Origin: Melanocharis versteri | Lineage: Eukaryota > Chordata > Aves > Passeriformes > Melanocharitidae | Length of the DNA: 64,000 bases | Assembly: GCA_013397845.1 (NCBI GenBank) | Contig: VZTG01005248.1 | Location: forward strand, 4,322,068-4,386,067 | Direction: 5' to 3' | Part shown: positions 11,301-24,267 of the stretch, piece by piece | How positions within the stretch are numbered: position 1 is the stretch's first letter | Layout of the letters: every line of letters begins with the position of its first letter | Notes under the pieces: model-generated | Database searches by the model: none | What the model saw: the letters and a program-made list of their open reading frames with translations, nothing else | What the model was told of the DNA's origin: nothing | Made by a program: the position numbers and the translations under genes

Positions 11301-14119
11301 GAGCTTGGAAGGTTTTCATGGCAAAATATTTTACTGGACCGCAGGAAGCTATTACTGGAAAAAAAGTGTTCTTAAACTTTTCCTCATGCTGTATGCCAAG
11401 ATTCAAAGCTTGGTTACTCATTTTAATTACATTTAGGTGAAAAGAAAGCCTTAATACTGTAAATGCATGTACTTTTGTCTTTATGGCAATCAATAAAATT
11501 GAAACAATAGCACTAAAATATTTCTAGACATCTTCCACTCATCTTGATTGGAGGAGTTAACTTTGAAGATTAATTTAAATGTCAACATTTTTAACTATTT
11601 CACTGCTGCTTGTCATCTCATCACTACCCATCAACTGTAGATGAATGTACCTGTCATACTATGATGTTTTATTAATTTGAAAGAACATTTCATGGAAATA
11701 TGACAGTAGGTTTACTTCGAATATGCAAATAACAACGTAGTTTATTGCACATTCTTTCAATCATCACTTGGATAATTGGGATTCTTCTGTTGCTCTGACA
11801 AATTAGAGTAAAATGGTGCTTATATAGCCGGCAGCTGAAAAAAGTATGACTCCTGGAGAGCATCTTGCTTGCTATGAGTAGCTATTTCTGCAATACTTGT
11901 CACCTGCTTTGGGCTTAGAAACAGTGAAAAATGATGAGAACAGGATGATCGATGTATGCTGGAAATATTGGTTAATATTAACAAGAAAGTTAATTAAAAT
12001 ATTCTTTTTCTGCCAAAATGCTATTAAATAAAAGTTATTAAATGAAAATTAAATTTAATTATTTTAACTGCCTATCATTTGAGGAAAACTGGTTTAGACC
12101 AAGGTTTCAGCACTTATTCTAAATCTACACTTTTTTGTTTACCGAGATTCCTAAGATGTGCCACACTTTCAGTGTGGTGTAATTTCTAACTAACAGATGT
12201 TATCAATATTTAGAAACTATGGGTTTTTTTGTTCTGGACCTTAAGGTTAATTTTCTCCTTATTGCAGGTGAAAACAGAAAGAAGCTAAAGTTCTGTTATT
12301 TAGAGACAAAAGAAGAACGTGAGGTTGTTCATATGTGTTTTTCTTCATTTACAAGACCAAAATTTATCACACTTATTAGAGAAATGTTTGAATTTGATAA
12401 TTTTTTTTAGAGAAAAAAAAGTATTTTTCTAGTAAACTCTGAGTTAGAAAAATGTCCCTGTCCAGAAAGTTTTATGCCTTGAGTAGAAAAAAAAGGACTG
12501 TCAGACTCCCTTAGTCACAGATCCATTTACTCAGAATTTCTTCCTGTCTTTAGCCTTGGGTGTTGTTTTCAAGAGCTGTGTCCTACTTCATCCTGAATGA
12601 ACATCACTATTCTAACACAGAAAGCAAATAGTTACAGGAAGCTGCATAGTTTTCCCACATCTTGCAACACTGTGAGGAAGTAATGAAAAGTAGTTTAATA
12701 ACTTCCCATGCTTTGATATTTTAGTAGCACCATCACTTTTCCTGTTGTCATTTTTTACATTATTTCATTATATTCAGAAGACTGCTGATGAGAATTTAGT
12801 GACTATAAGTTCCACAGCAAAGGAAGCAGCATTATCCTCTCAAAAAGGTTAATGGGGTATCATAACTACTAATTATATGTTTGCATTTTTGAAGTTAAAT
12901 GAAAAGTAACACAAAAAGGGCTTATTCAAAATCAGCCAGTATTGCTTCACTTAGTTATGGTCACCAGGTCTTCTGGTTGCTGTCACTGTTCAACACCCTT
13001 CTATATCCCCTGTAGCCACTTGCTGGGCTATTATCATTCAAAACACCTGAGCTGTCCTTCTACATTCAGCTGTGTTGTTCCCATCATCCACTACATTGAG
13101 AAAGGACTGTTCTGCTCTCTTGTCCCTCCTTGCCTTGGCCTCTCCTCCTCTGCCTCTTCTTGTGATCCTACAGACTCCCCTCCTCCCTTGTGCCAGCTGT
13201 AGTGCACTTCCCAGTCTCCCTGGGCTGTTTAACTAACCAGGCAGGAAACTAACCAGCTTCTGAGTTAAATCAGTTCTTGGAGACGTCTGAGAAGACCAAA
13301 CTGTTTTCCCAGATGACAGATAAGCTCATCCAAGGACAGAGAGCTGATTGGTTCAAGACCTTCATTTCCAGTGGTGACAGGTTGCTATATTCTTGTTCAT
13401 CCCAACTTATAAAACCATAGCTTTGCATTTAGGACTGTTATATAGACAGGAATATTGGTGCTGAAGGCTAAAGTCCAATACTAGTATGGATTTGGAAATG
13501 GTAGCTCAAATATCCTAGCAAAACATGCTTTCTATAAGGTTGAGATTTGCACTCAACTGCTTCAATGGCACAGTTAGGTCAGTATAGCTCCACCAACATA
13601 ACAGCACTAAAACTAATAGGCTTACCTGCTTATGTAACATTTTAATAAAACAGAGTTCTGGGTCTGCTTGAAACAGGAAATATTTCTAATACAAACATAT
13701 TTTATCAAATTCTGCTAAGCTGAATTTTGCAACATGCTTAAATGAATTTAGGAACAATTTTCACTATCTAGTCATAAAAGCTGTGTGTATATAGATGGGT
13801 ATATCTTAATATATTTTATATTTACATGGCTATGTGTATAAAGAGGGATAAACTCTATTTACAAACATATGTAATGCTTATATATGAACACCTCAACTAT
13901 ATCAGGAATACAATATACTCAGATAATTTGTTTGATACGCTGCATACAAAACTTCAAGTTTAATGATGGAAAGAGAATAATCATGTTAGCATAATTGATT
14001 CATCCTGCTCTATACAGAATTTCTGTTTTTATAATCTGTTACTTATATTTATTGATAGGGAAAACAGCAGGCAAGTGAAAAGCTTAAATAGGTGAAGCAG
14101 ACTGAAATTAATTAAACAG
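8326..14119. other. Unique non-coding DNA
   Basis: No gene is supported. The stretch is mainly AT-rich unique sequence. A relatively GC-rich patch at about 10880-11190 holds overlapping plus-strand frames of 70 and 93 codons in different phases. It has no domain I recognise and might be an unidentified old repeat. Another mildly GC-rich patch lies at 12940-13260 and carries a C/T-rich frame of 86 codons without protein-like motifs. Confidence 0.5.
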
Positions 14120-14300
14120 ACAGTGCTGGTTGAAGCATCTGCACACTGCAGAGGAGCCTGACCTGGGAACGGCACTTACCCTCAGGCCCCATGGCACAGA
14201 CTCGCTGTCAGATCTAAAGGCCTTTGTTAACAACAAGCTTATTGGTGAGATCAGTCACAGGGAATCGGTTTTGGTTCATTCCAAGGCAGTGAGGTTTTGT
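14120..14300. promoter_or_regulatory. Candidate conserved regulatory element
   Basis: This GC-richer island in AT-rich surroundings has closely packed sites resembling developmental factor motifs. It holds CCTTTGTTAACAACAA (14221-14236), which combines SOX/TCF-like and HNF1-like half sites, and an adjacent AATTAATTAA homeodomain-type site at about 14107-14117. It is not coding. The call is inference from composition and motifs only; conservation cannot be seen from one genome. Confidence 0.2.
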
Positions 14301-17300
14301 TTGTAGATGTCAGGAGGGATTTAGCAGAGGAGAGTTTATAGAGAAATAGCCATAGGATAACTAATTAAATTGAAAGATTTCCATCTTAAGTTGGAGGAAG
14401 ATGCTTAAGCTCAAGGGACTCACAGCCCTGGAAGTCACATAGATTGTTCTGAGACTTTCCCATCACATTAGAGGAACTGACTGTTCAAGGTGTAAACAAC
14501 ACTATTCAGCCTCATCAGATGTTCCACTGCCTAACCTGAGAAGAAAAATATTTTCTTTCAAAAATAAACAAAAATATAGCATGTAAGTATGAAAATGTTT
14601 CTCCTAGACAACTGTTCAAAAAATAGTCCAATATAAGCAGGTATATGAACAATTTAAATTAACATGGTGAGTTGGTATGAGTTATGCATGCCGTACACTG
14701 GCAAAATCATTTAATTAAAAACATAATAAAGAAAATATCTTCACAAAATGATGACTGAAAATCCCCTGCAGGATTATGAAATATATGGGGTAGTAAGAAC
14801 CAATATACTGCCCAACAAAACAATGTAGTTTGCTGCTGCAATATGTTGTTTTTCTTTAGAGAAAGAGAGAAGAAAATATTGATCGTGATAATTATTCCTT
14901 TTCTTTCTTCTTCAATGACTGGAAAGGGATCTTTACAAGGCTTGAAATGCTGAAGTTTTTAAATGTGGGGGGCAAAAAATCTCACCAAAATTGCCATGAA
15001 AACTTGAATCAGTACCCTGAAAGACTGGAGTGCTGAAAATGGTAGAGAAACAATAAAGGTTTGAGAGACTTAGCTGAAGCAAGGAAAAGCCCTTCTGGAA
15101 ACAGTGGAACTAATAAAGCCTGGCTTTTTATCTGGTTGGTTGTGTTCTCTGGTAAATAAATCAGAAACTCTGATCAGAGTTTTTCCAGCATTTAAGAAAT
15201 TGAGTACCTCTTGCTGCCTTGTAAATTCTCGTGTCTAATAAAGAGTGAGTTCTCAAAGAACCTTCTTCATTGGAGTTACTAACAGAGTTACTTAACTTTA
15301 TCAAATGTTTAAGAACTTAACATTTTTCAGACCTCTACAAATCTGTCAAAATTTATAATCAGTAAGCAGGTTCAAAAACTAGACAACACACATGCAACAC
15401 AACTTCAATGCTTAATAAATTTCTTTTTACAGAAACAGATGAAAAAATATTAAAATTTAAAGTCATAATAATACAAATCTCAGGCCCATCAAACAATAAT
15501 AAATAAATAAAATCATAATTTTGGAGGTTATTTTGTCAATGGTCCTTTTCAATAATAAATTTTACTAATAATGGTGTGCAGTAATTAGCATGATAAATAA
15601 AGTATGCATAACAAAACTATTTCAAATTTATGTGTGAGAAACACAATGTATTGTAAGAACAGCTCTTGGCATTTTCAAAGTAAACTTTGTCTTTTAATAT
15701 ATCATAAGGAGAGTTAAATGGAAGAGCAATTCTGTAAAGTATCTATGTCTGATATCACCAGAGGCCAAACTCAAGAAGAATGGAGCAAATATACAATGCT
15801 TATATCACTCTGTTTTGAAAATGTACTTCTGCTGTTGATGTGTGTTACAAGTACGTTAATGAGTCAAAAATTATATTTTAGAATTTGAGAGTCCTTGACA
15901 GATTTTTTCCCAATTAATTAATAAAATTACTTTTAAAACTGATGTAAATAGTTTTTATTTTTCATTCTATCTTCAATGTTCAATTTAATTAGACAGTGAA
16001 ACATGAAATTTGAGAAGAGTCCCAAGATTCTGTATTGTAAGAAATAACAAATAATTACTTACAAAGTACCTTTTCTCTGGCAACTCTTACTTTATAAACC
16101 TCCATATCATACTCCATCACACATCTTCTGCAAATGGATAGTGTAATAGGACAGCATAGAAAGTGCAAAAAGCCTTGTCTATCTCTTCCTATTAAACTAG
16201 TGTCCATCTATTTTTCCTGGACAGATCCAATGCTTTAAGATAATGATTAAGTAAACAATTCACAGTTACAAAATCAATCAAACTTTGAGGTTTACATAAG
16301 ATCAGAAAAGATTAAATTCTTTTATCAAATGAATAACTGTAGGCTTTGTTGTATGGCATTTACAGTCTTACAAAGCTGAACTACTGGCAAGAATTATGAT
16401 TAATATATGCTACCAGTTTGTTGTACCCAGTTTACAGAAAGAACTGATTATATTCCCATCAATTTGTTGTACTCAAAAATGTTACGGCAAAAATAAGAGC
16501 ACCATATGTGTAGAAAGCCAACCATTTATTATTAGTCTAACTAAAGTATTAGCAGTCTAATTTAAAAAAATGCTTATTAGACCAGCTATAATGATGATAA
16601 GATGGTTCAAATTGTACATCATTAAAATGATGCATACGCACACTTTCCAGTCTCTACCTGTGTCTCAGATGTTATGTTCACTCTCATAAGGCAAATGGCT
16701 TCATTCAGGGGAGAAACTACAGGTTTAGTGGTCTGTTTCTTTGCTTAGAGGGTTGTGGTGCTTTCTTTCTCCTTAGAATCTGCTTGGAGTCAGTTTATTT
16801 TGTCAATTGACTTGCCTTACACCTTGCTGTTTTTTTTTTTTTTTTGGTCTGCAAATTAGTTTTACGTACAACTTTACTTTATAAGAAGTGTTTTAAATAT
16901 ATTGTACATTTGTACTTTATTCCCTTTATTATCTCTAAAGGTACATATACCTGACGCATGGGTTCATGCTTTTGATGACCTGGAATCAACCACTGGTGAA
17001 TTGTTTCATTCGTGAGCCTCCAGTATCAATCTGTGCCTGTGCTTCAACACCTTTGACATCACCCTGTGCCTGATCTCCTGTGTCAACCCATCCACAGCTG
17101 CATTTTATTCTGGGGTCAAGGACAGTTCATTCTACACAGAAAGGTCACTTGATATTAGTATCCATTGTTTAGAAATATACATATATATAACAAAAAGTGT
17201 TGCACTGCACCATTGTGCAAAGCAAAGGAAAAGCCAAAACAGCACATATAACATTTCTCTGGGTATTAGATAACGCTGTTACAGGCTGAAACAAATTTCT

Positions 17301-20300
17301 AGACAGGCCAAAAGAAATCCTGACAAAGCCTGACAGGACTCCATGCTTGTTCTGTTAGCTTAGCACAGTCTATGACCTGTTACAAGCAACAGCAATAGCA
17401 ACTCCACGTTTGCTGACATACAAGGTCCATGTCTGTCTCATGTATTTCCTTTTACAATCCCTGGTTTTATTGAACATTAGCTAATTCTTGTTATAACTTC
17501 CCACAGAGGCCTTATATGAAAAGCATGTTTCTCACTATGGTGAAATGTCTCTTTTAATGAGGAACAACAGGCTACCCTCCCAGTACTCCTGAAATAATGC
17601 CTTTCATGGAAATATGAAACCATCTGTCTGACAATAACACTTTATGCGACCTCACAAAAAAGCAACCTAAAACTACATATGAATTAAGATACGTTTTCTG
17701 AGTGTAAATTGATTATTTTGTCATAGTATTCTTATGATACTCAAATAACCTTCCACTTGTTGATACATGTACAATTCACATCCAATTTTTCTGGTCTGTC
17801 TCCAAGTCTCTTCACAAATATAATTTACCACCTTTGACCTTGCTCTTGTCACTCAGTCCTCTGCTTTCTGGAATATAATTTATATAATTATTACTCTTCC
17901 TCTTCCCTTCATATAGCTCCTTCTTCCAGGCTTCTCCTTGTTTGACAAACAGTTCTTCCCATGTACTATCATAAACCAAGAGTTCTTCTATTGGATGTCT
18001 CAGTTCCCACCACATCTAATCTGCTGTAGTGCAGTCTTGCTGCAGAACAGAAATACAAAACACGACTTCCTTCTTCCTTTCGTATTACCCTGAGATAACA
18101 TTAACACATATAAAACATACTACAGAAAGCTGTGAATGAAACCTGGGTATAATTATTTTAAAAATCTCTTGAGCAAAAGAAGTTAAAACTTTATTAGTTG
18201 AACGAGGAGGTATATCACAATAAAAGCAGATATTATAAGAACATTAAAATTAGTATTTTAATTAGTTTTTCAATTACTTCATATAGTTGCAAGCATTGTT
18301 AATAAAAATACAGTAAGAGAATTTCAATGGCAACTGGTTGTCTAAAACTGCAAAAGCAGTCCTCAGCTCTCTTTAGAGAGGTTAGAAAGAAATAATTTTG
18401 TGTTTAATTGTGGCATATATTCTAATATTTAAAAAAAAACCTTTGTGGAGAAGACTCCATTGACTGTATTTGTGTAATTTTCTCTGACTATCGAAGAGAA
18501 CTAAGGTGAATAATTCCTCACATATGTCTACAGCAGAGACATTTAAAATTAATTAAATGAATCTCTTACTCAAATGACTCCTACTGATGAGAAAATAACT
18601 CTTGTCCTGTAACCTAAGATGACATAGCATAAACATCTTGAGGGATTGGTGAAAATTTAACCAAGTCCTGAAGGGTTTTTAGCAAAACTTTCTTCTTTTA
18701 TTTTTTTTTAAATAAGAAAATCAAATTGTAACTGCTTTTACACAGACATAAGCAAGATCCGCCAAATTTTGAAAGTGACATTTTCATCTTAGCAGATGAA
18801 AAGACAACTTTACAGCAGAGTCTCTGAGAATAAGAACTGCTTCTATGATCAAAATAGTCGTTGTATAAAGATACAAGCAGTTGCAGATGCTCAGTAAGAG
18901 ATAAATCTATTCTTTCATGTGCCAATTAAACTCTTAGCATCTATTCTTGACCTTCTGATTTATGGTTTTACTCTTGGACAAAATTATTTGATTAAGTTTT
19001 ATTTCAGTAGTTGCTGTAGTTGATTTTTAGTCAACATTTACCTATAATGATATTGTTAGCATATCAGTAAGGGATTTCCAAATTCAAGAATTTATTCTTT
19101 CATCAGCAGAATGTTTTAAATCCAAAGAAGACTCCCCTTCTGTAACTTGTCTCTGTATGTGGAAAACCTGCACCAGTGTAACCAGATTCCTACTGTTAAA
19201 CTTGATCCTTTTGTACAAAAATATATAACTTTCTTTATGCCTTTTCAAAAGGAGAAGTATGCTTGCTTCTCCTTCATGCATTCTTACTGCATGATACTTT
19301 TCTCACGTACATTTTGGCCTTTTATCTCAGTATTCAGTGTTGTAAATTAAATAACTAAAATATTAGGCATTAATGTCATGCCTTTCTCACTTCCTTCCCC
19401 AAATTATAATCACAAGTTTGTGAGGTCTTCTTTGCAATTCACATCAGTTGCATTTTATATTAGAGTTATTTAGGCATCAGTTTGAAATTCCTTTTTATCT
19501 TCTTTTTCTTTTTTACTTTTCTGTTTCTTTTTTTTTTCTCTTCTATTGTTCTTTCTAATAAAAATGAAATTCCAAAGACAGAATGGTTTGCTTTCCCTTT
19601 TTCACAGGCAGCTCTAAGGCTTATTCCTTGCTGTAGATAAGCCCAAGAAGAAATGACTCTTTTAGTGACACTGCCTGGAACGTGTCTACACGACCCCCTT
19701 CCTTGTTCAGCCTCTTCAGTTTCCCAAACAAAAGTGATCTGCATAGTTAACAGTACAGGGAATCAGTTTGAGCACAGTTTTTGATCACAAGCACTACACC
19801 TCCAATATTCCTGCTCTGCACTCTATGAATAAAGGCAGTTGTGAATATAAAGGAAAGAAATAGAACCAAGTTCTTTTAATACATCACCAAGGTAATAATA
19901 AAAAAAGAAGTAAAAGTGGATGCAACTCCAAGCACAAGTCCATAGATTTCTTTTCTGGTTTTACATTTTTATAACGTCTGTGAAGATCCTACATAATCAA
20001 TTAGTAAGCTTTGAAAACATACTGTCTTTTTTAGATTTCCCAAGAGATATCTTTTTTTTATAAGCATGTTATACATATTATTGCATTTTCTCTACCCACT
20101 AGAGCATACAGGATATTGAAGAAATGCCCTGTTTTTATGGAAGTGCACAAGCTGCCTCCAGTGGGCAATACAGACTGTTCTGTTACATCACAGCAGCCTC
20201 CAATTAGACTGGACATGTCCTTTAGTTCAAACCAGTTATGCATTATATTTTTATGGTAATTTACATTCTTAAACTAATTCTAGAGAAATTTTATAATAAT

Positions 20301-23068
20301 GGAATTCTAATAGGGTTGCTATGATAGTATAACTTTCAGAAAGAGAGAATGTGGAACCTGACTGAGTCAAAAATACACTTTATTGTGAGTATATTATTGC
20401 AACTATTCTCACAGACCAAATGACAAATCAGACAGTATTGGTCAGGAAAGAGAATCTGGCTCATGCCGTGTCTTGTCATATGCTCCACATACTCCAAGCC
20501 TTTTCAAATTATCAGTTCTCATGTACCATTTCAGAGCTGATGACTAAGGTGTTATAGACAGGATTGTTGGTTCTGTTGATCTTCTCCACTTCTCCTTTCT
20601 ATTTCCTCCTCAGTGACAGGTTGGTTGAGGAAATAAATATATATTAGAGTCCTCTTTATTATGTGTGCATAGCGTCAATATTCAAGCAACCTACTCAGAA
20701 GATGTTTCCTTTATCTTTCTGCATAGTGAAGTAGCCATTCCCACGGTCTAGCTACAGGTATCCTTAGAATATTTTTAAAATCTTGCATGAATTAGATATA
20801 AATTACTACAAGGAGAATATAAGGGTATATATATTCCTCAGAACACTTTCAAATGAGGACATTGAATATTTTTTTAATTTCATCTTGAACTTCAAGTTTT
20901 CCTGAATTTGCTGATTCAGGTTTTTCACAGTAGTTCTGATTGGCAAGACATAAAAAAAACAATATAAGTCTTTACAAAGTCTAAATAAAACTTCTACAGG
21001 ATAATTTCTTGGAAGATTTGCATTAGAGTAGAAAAAAAAAAGGGACAGGAGACTGTTTTCCCTCTTAATTGTATAGGTGAGATCATGCACTGTCTAGATC
21101 TTTCACTTGTCATTCTCTGATTTTCATTATTTGACTACACAGTTTGAATGATGATTTGTCAGGTTAAACAGAAGAAATGTCAACATTTTCTTTTGTATCT
21201 GGGTATTCCTCATAGTGAAGAGCCAGCACAGACTTGGATTTTGGCTGCCGTTGGAGACTAGGACCTGATAAAGAAGAGAAAACCCTGGGAAGTAAATGGT
21301 ATTGATTTTTCTCAAGAGCTGACTTTGACCCAGTGACCACACTTCAGTGTTCAATTTGCTAAGTGACAAAAGATCCTTGTCCTTCTATTTCGTTTGTGTA
21401 GGAATGTTGCTTTATTCACCTTTTCCCTTTTTCAGTGCTCAATGCAAATCCTAGGAACCCGGATAACATGATCAGAGTGTGTATTGGTTAAAAAACCAAA
21501 TAGAATAATGTTTTATGCCATTAAATCTTCTAAACATTTTCCAAGCATCACCTTGCAACCGTTCGGGTTATTGTTATTAGTTACGAGATGGAGCTACAGA
21601 GATTTCAACAAGAGCTATATTAAAAATTGTAGAAGTAATTAATGGTTTTTTCTTCACCAGTGAAGGAACAAACATAGTGGGAGAAAATGCAGAACCACAT
21701 TGGAAAAAAAAGAAATGGGAATCTACTTCTCAATGAAGTAGATGACCTCTAGGTGGCAAATAACTTTGTGGAACACTGATGTAGTCAGGACACCAATAAA
21801 TCACTTCTTTTACATAATTAGTCATATCCACTGAAGATTCATATTTTCATATGGAGTTCCTGTCGGAAGGAGGATCAAATGAAGTAACTTGGAATTTCTG
21901 AACATTCCTAGTGTTTCACTGCTGCTAGTCTGGATGGTCAACAAACGTAATTGATTCTCATTCCTTTTATTTCATGCTGGGTCCGTTTTGGGGTTGACAT
22001 AAAAATGCATGCCAGTATTCTACTCTTATAGTAACATGGCCAAAGTTAAGGACAGCAAAATATATGTTCAGTAAAACAATATAAAAAAAGAAATATGGGC
22101 TACTAGCGATTTCGTAAGTGCTGGTTTTATGCTTTGCTTTTAGCCTGTCAGAGTATTCATAGGAATAAAGTCTTGTGGCAAAATTGCCAAACCTCATGAT
22201 AGTCAGAGTCCTTTTGAAAGACTGGACACTGCAGTTACTTGAATTTAATGGAGTCTATAATTTTAAAATAAAAATAGTCTGGGTTTAGTCCTCAGAGATA
22301 AATTTAAGAAAACATGAAAATGAAGGTTTAGGAGTAGTGGAGAAAACAAAAAAAAAAAAACAAAAACTAAACTAAATAAATCTCTACATGTACTATTTTA
22401 AAAAGCATAATTTTTAGCTTATTTCATAACATTTGTAACATGACTCATGAACACTGCATACTGGCAGTTGCAACACAACATTATTCTGGTGACTTCAGTG
22501 AAGATTAACTTGAATTTCACTCTAAACAAAATGTGACTAATTGACTGATTCATTTTGGCATAAATGTAAAAGTGTAATGACTCCAATGTCCTTAAACTTG
22601 GATGTGAGGCAGACGGAGCTTGGCAGGGAACTTCTGCAGGCATTGCATTGGGTTGTCATGTACAGCTCCATGTGGGCCTCTTTCCAGGTTCCAGACCAGA
22701 CAGAGCAGGGGGAAGAGAGAACTGATTAAGTAACACTCTGTGGTTCCTAAATACAATGCTTAAGCCAAAATCAACAGAAAAATATACTTTGTCTGTTTTT
22801 CTTTGCACTGGGGGTTCCATAGAAATACAAAAGCAGGAGAAGTGCTGAAATAGAAAGGCAACAGACGAAAAAGGGGATACAGGGAAGAGAAGCACCAAAA
22901 TAGAAGGGTGCGAGAGTGAAACACTGAAGACATTAGGGAAAGAGATCAAATAGGTCAAAGATAATAACAAAAGACACCCCCCATGCTCCTGAGCTCTGCT
23001 AGTCAGAGCATTGACAACATCAAGGGAGGTTTTTCTTCATCATCATTTTTTCTTCCCATCAAGGGAGG
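14301..23068. other. Unique non-coding DNA
   Basis: No exon or known repeat is supported. A 16-base poly-T run lies at 16830-16845. The minus-strand frame 17812-18015 (67 codons) is unusually rich in Glu, Lys and Trp for a chance frame, but it starts directly after an in-frame stop and matches no family I recognise. The patch 16940-17560 is less AT-rich than its flanks and could be an unclassified old transposon. Confidence 0.5.
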
Positions 23069-23275
23069 ATTCTTCTCCTTGGCTCAGTGCTTGTGAGATA
23101 TATCTGAGACACTGTGTCCAGTGATGGACTCACGCATACAAGAGAGACATGGACAGACTGGAAAAAATTCAGGAGGGCCATGAAGATGATTAAGGGACTG
23201 GAGGATCTGAGCTACACAGAGAAGCTGAGAGAGTTGTGACTCTACAGATTGGCAAAGAGAAGGCTTGGGGAAGTA
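23069..23275 (+). mobile_element. CR1 LINE fragment (ORF2 3' part)
   Basis: The sense-strand order of CR1 phrases is clear: CACTGTGTCCAG, then AAGAGAGACATGGACAGACT, then AGGAGGGCCATGAAGATGAT, then GAGAAGCTGAGAGAGTTG, then AAGAGAAGGCTTGGGG. These correspond to the region of CR1 encoding the end of the reverse transcriptase ORF. The copy is truncated at both ends, with no 3' tail, and its frame is broken by stops (for example TTGTGACTC), so it is a dead copy. Confidence 0.85.
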
Positions 23276-24196
23276 AAATGGAAAGAATGTAATGCAAAAG
23301 AAAGTTTTGGGAAAGAAAAGCAGTAGACCATTCCCATCCCTTCTGTTTATTACATATAAGGTGTTAGATGCTTTATAGAATAATTTTAGTACTAAATAAC
23401 CAAATTTTTAAACTAATTATGAACAAGTGGAAGATTGAAATCAAATGTTGTCTAATTAATGACTTAAATAAGAATATTTTAAGATCTGAAAGGAGAAAGC
23501 ATAAGAAAACCAACCCATAATGATATTAACTAGGAGTGCTAGTGATGGTTTGCTTTCTGAGTTTGCCTTTCTCCAATATTACTTCTTTGAAAAAATAATT
23601 ATAACAACTCCATTTAAAATGAAAGGTGACTTAAGACTACACAAAGGTTCCTGGGAACAGCATTTAAATTTAAGGATATCTTTAATGCTTGTCTATCCTC
23701 ATTCATCATGCCAACCTATTTATTTTAGTAATTTTCAGAATCTGGTGCTTCATGGACAGTGAATCAGCATTTTCTGGTAATGGCAAATCAGAATCTGTAA
23801 AAAAATTCATTTAGAAGTCACATAGCATTACTGGAAAACACAACCACAACATCAACTTGAGAAATACTACAAACATATTGGAAACTCTGATCTGTACAAA
23901 AAGATTTTAATGCTTATGCAAACATTTTGAGGATGTTATTTACTATCCTCCCTTCCTCTATATTTTCTATCTACATTTTCAAATTAAGAAATCTAACAGC
24001 TTATCTCTTTTCCTTTTCCCTTCCTTTAAATTGTAGCACAGTCCTAAAGCCATCTGCTACAAAATATGCTGAGTTTTCTTAGTTTTACACTGGAGTTAAG
24101 GCAGAAATTTTATCCAAAATAATTATTGAAAATCTGGAAAACAAATGAAATTGAGATATATTTGGATTCATTTTGAAGATGTTTCCTGAATTACCC
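23276..24196. other. Unique AT-rich DNA
   Basis: Nothing recognisable lies between the CR1 fragment and the assembly gap. The 80-codon plus frame at 23520-23762 shows no motif. Confidence 0.5.
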
Positions 24197-24267
24197 TTTT
24201 TTTTTTTTTTTNNNNNNNNNNNNNNNNNNNNNNNNNNNNNNNNNNNNNNNNNNNNNNNNNNNNTTTT
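24197..24267. other. Assembly gap within a poly-T run
   Basis: Fifteen T bases (24197-24211) are followed by 52 N (24212-24263) and then four T. The gap therefore falls inside a homopolymer or low-complexity tract, a classic place for assembly failure. The true length is unknown. Any reading frame crossing it, such as the minus-strand frame 24085-24321, is meaningless. Confidence 0.97.
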
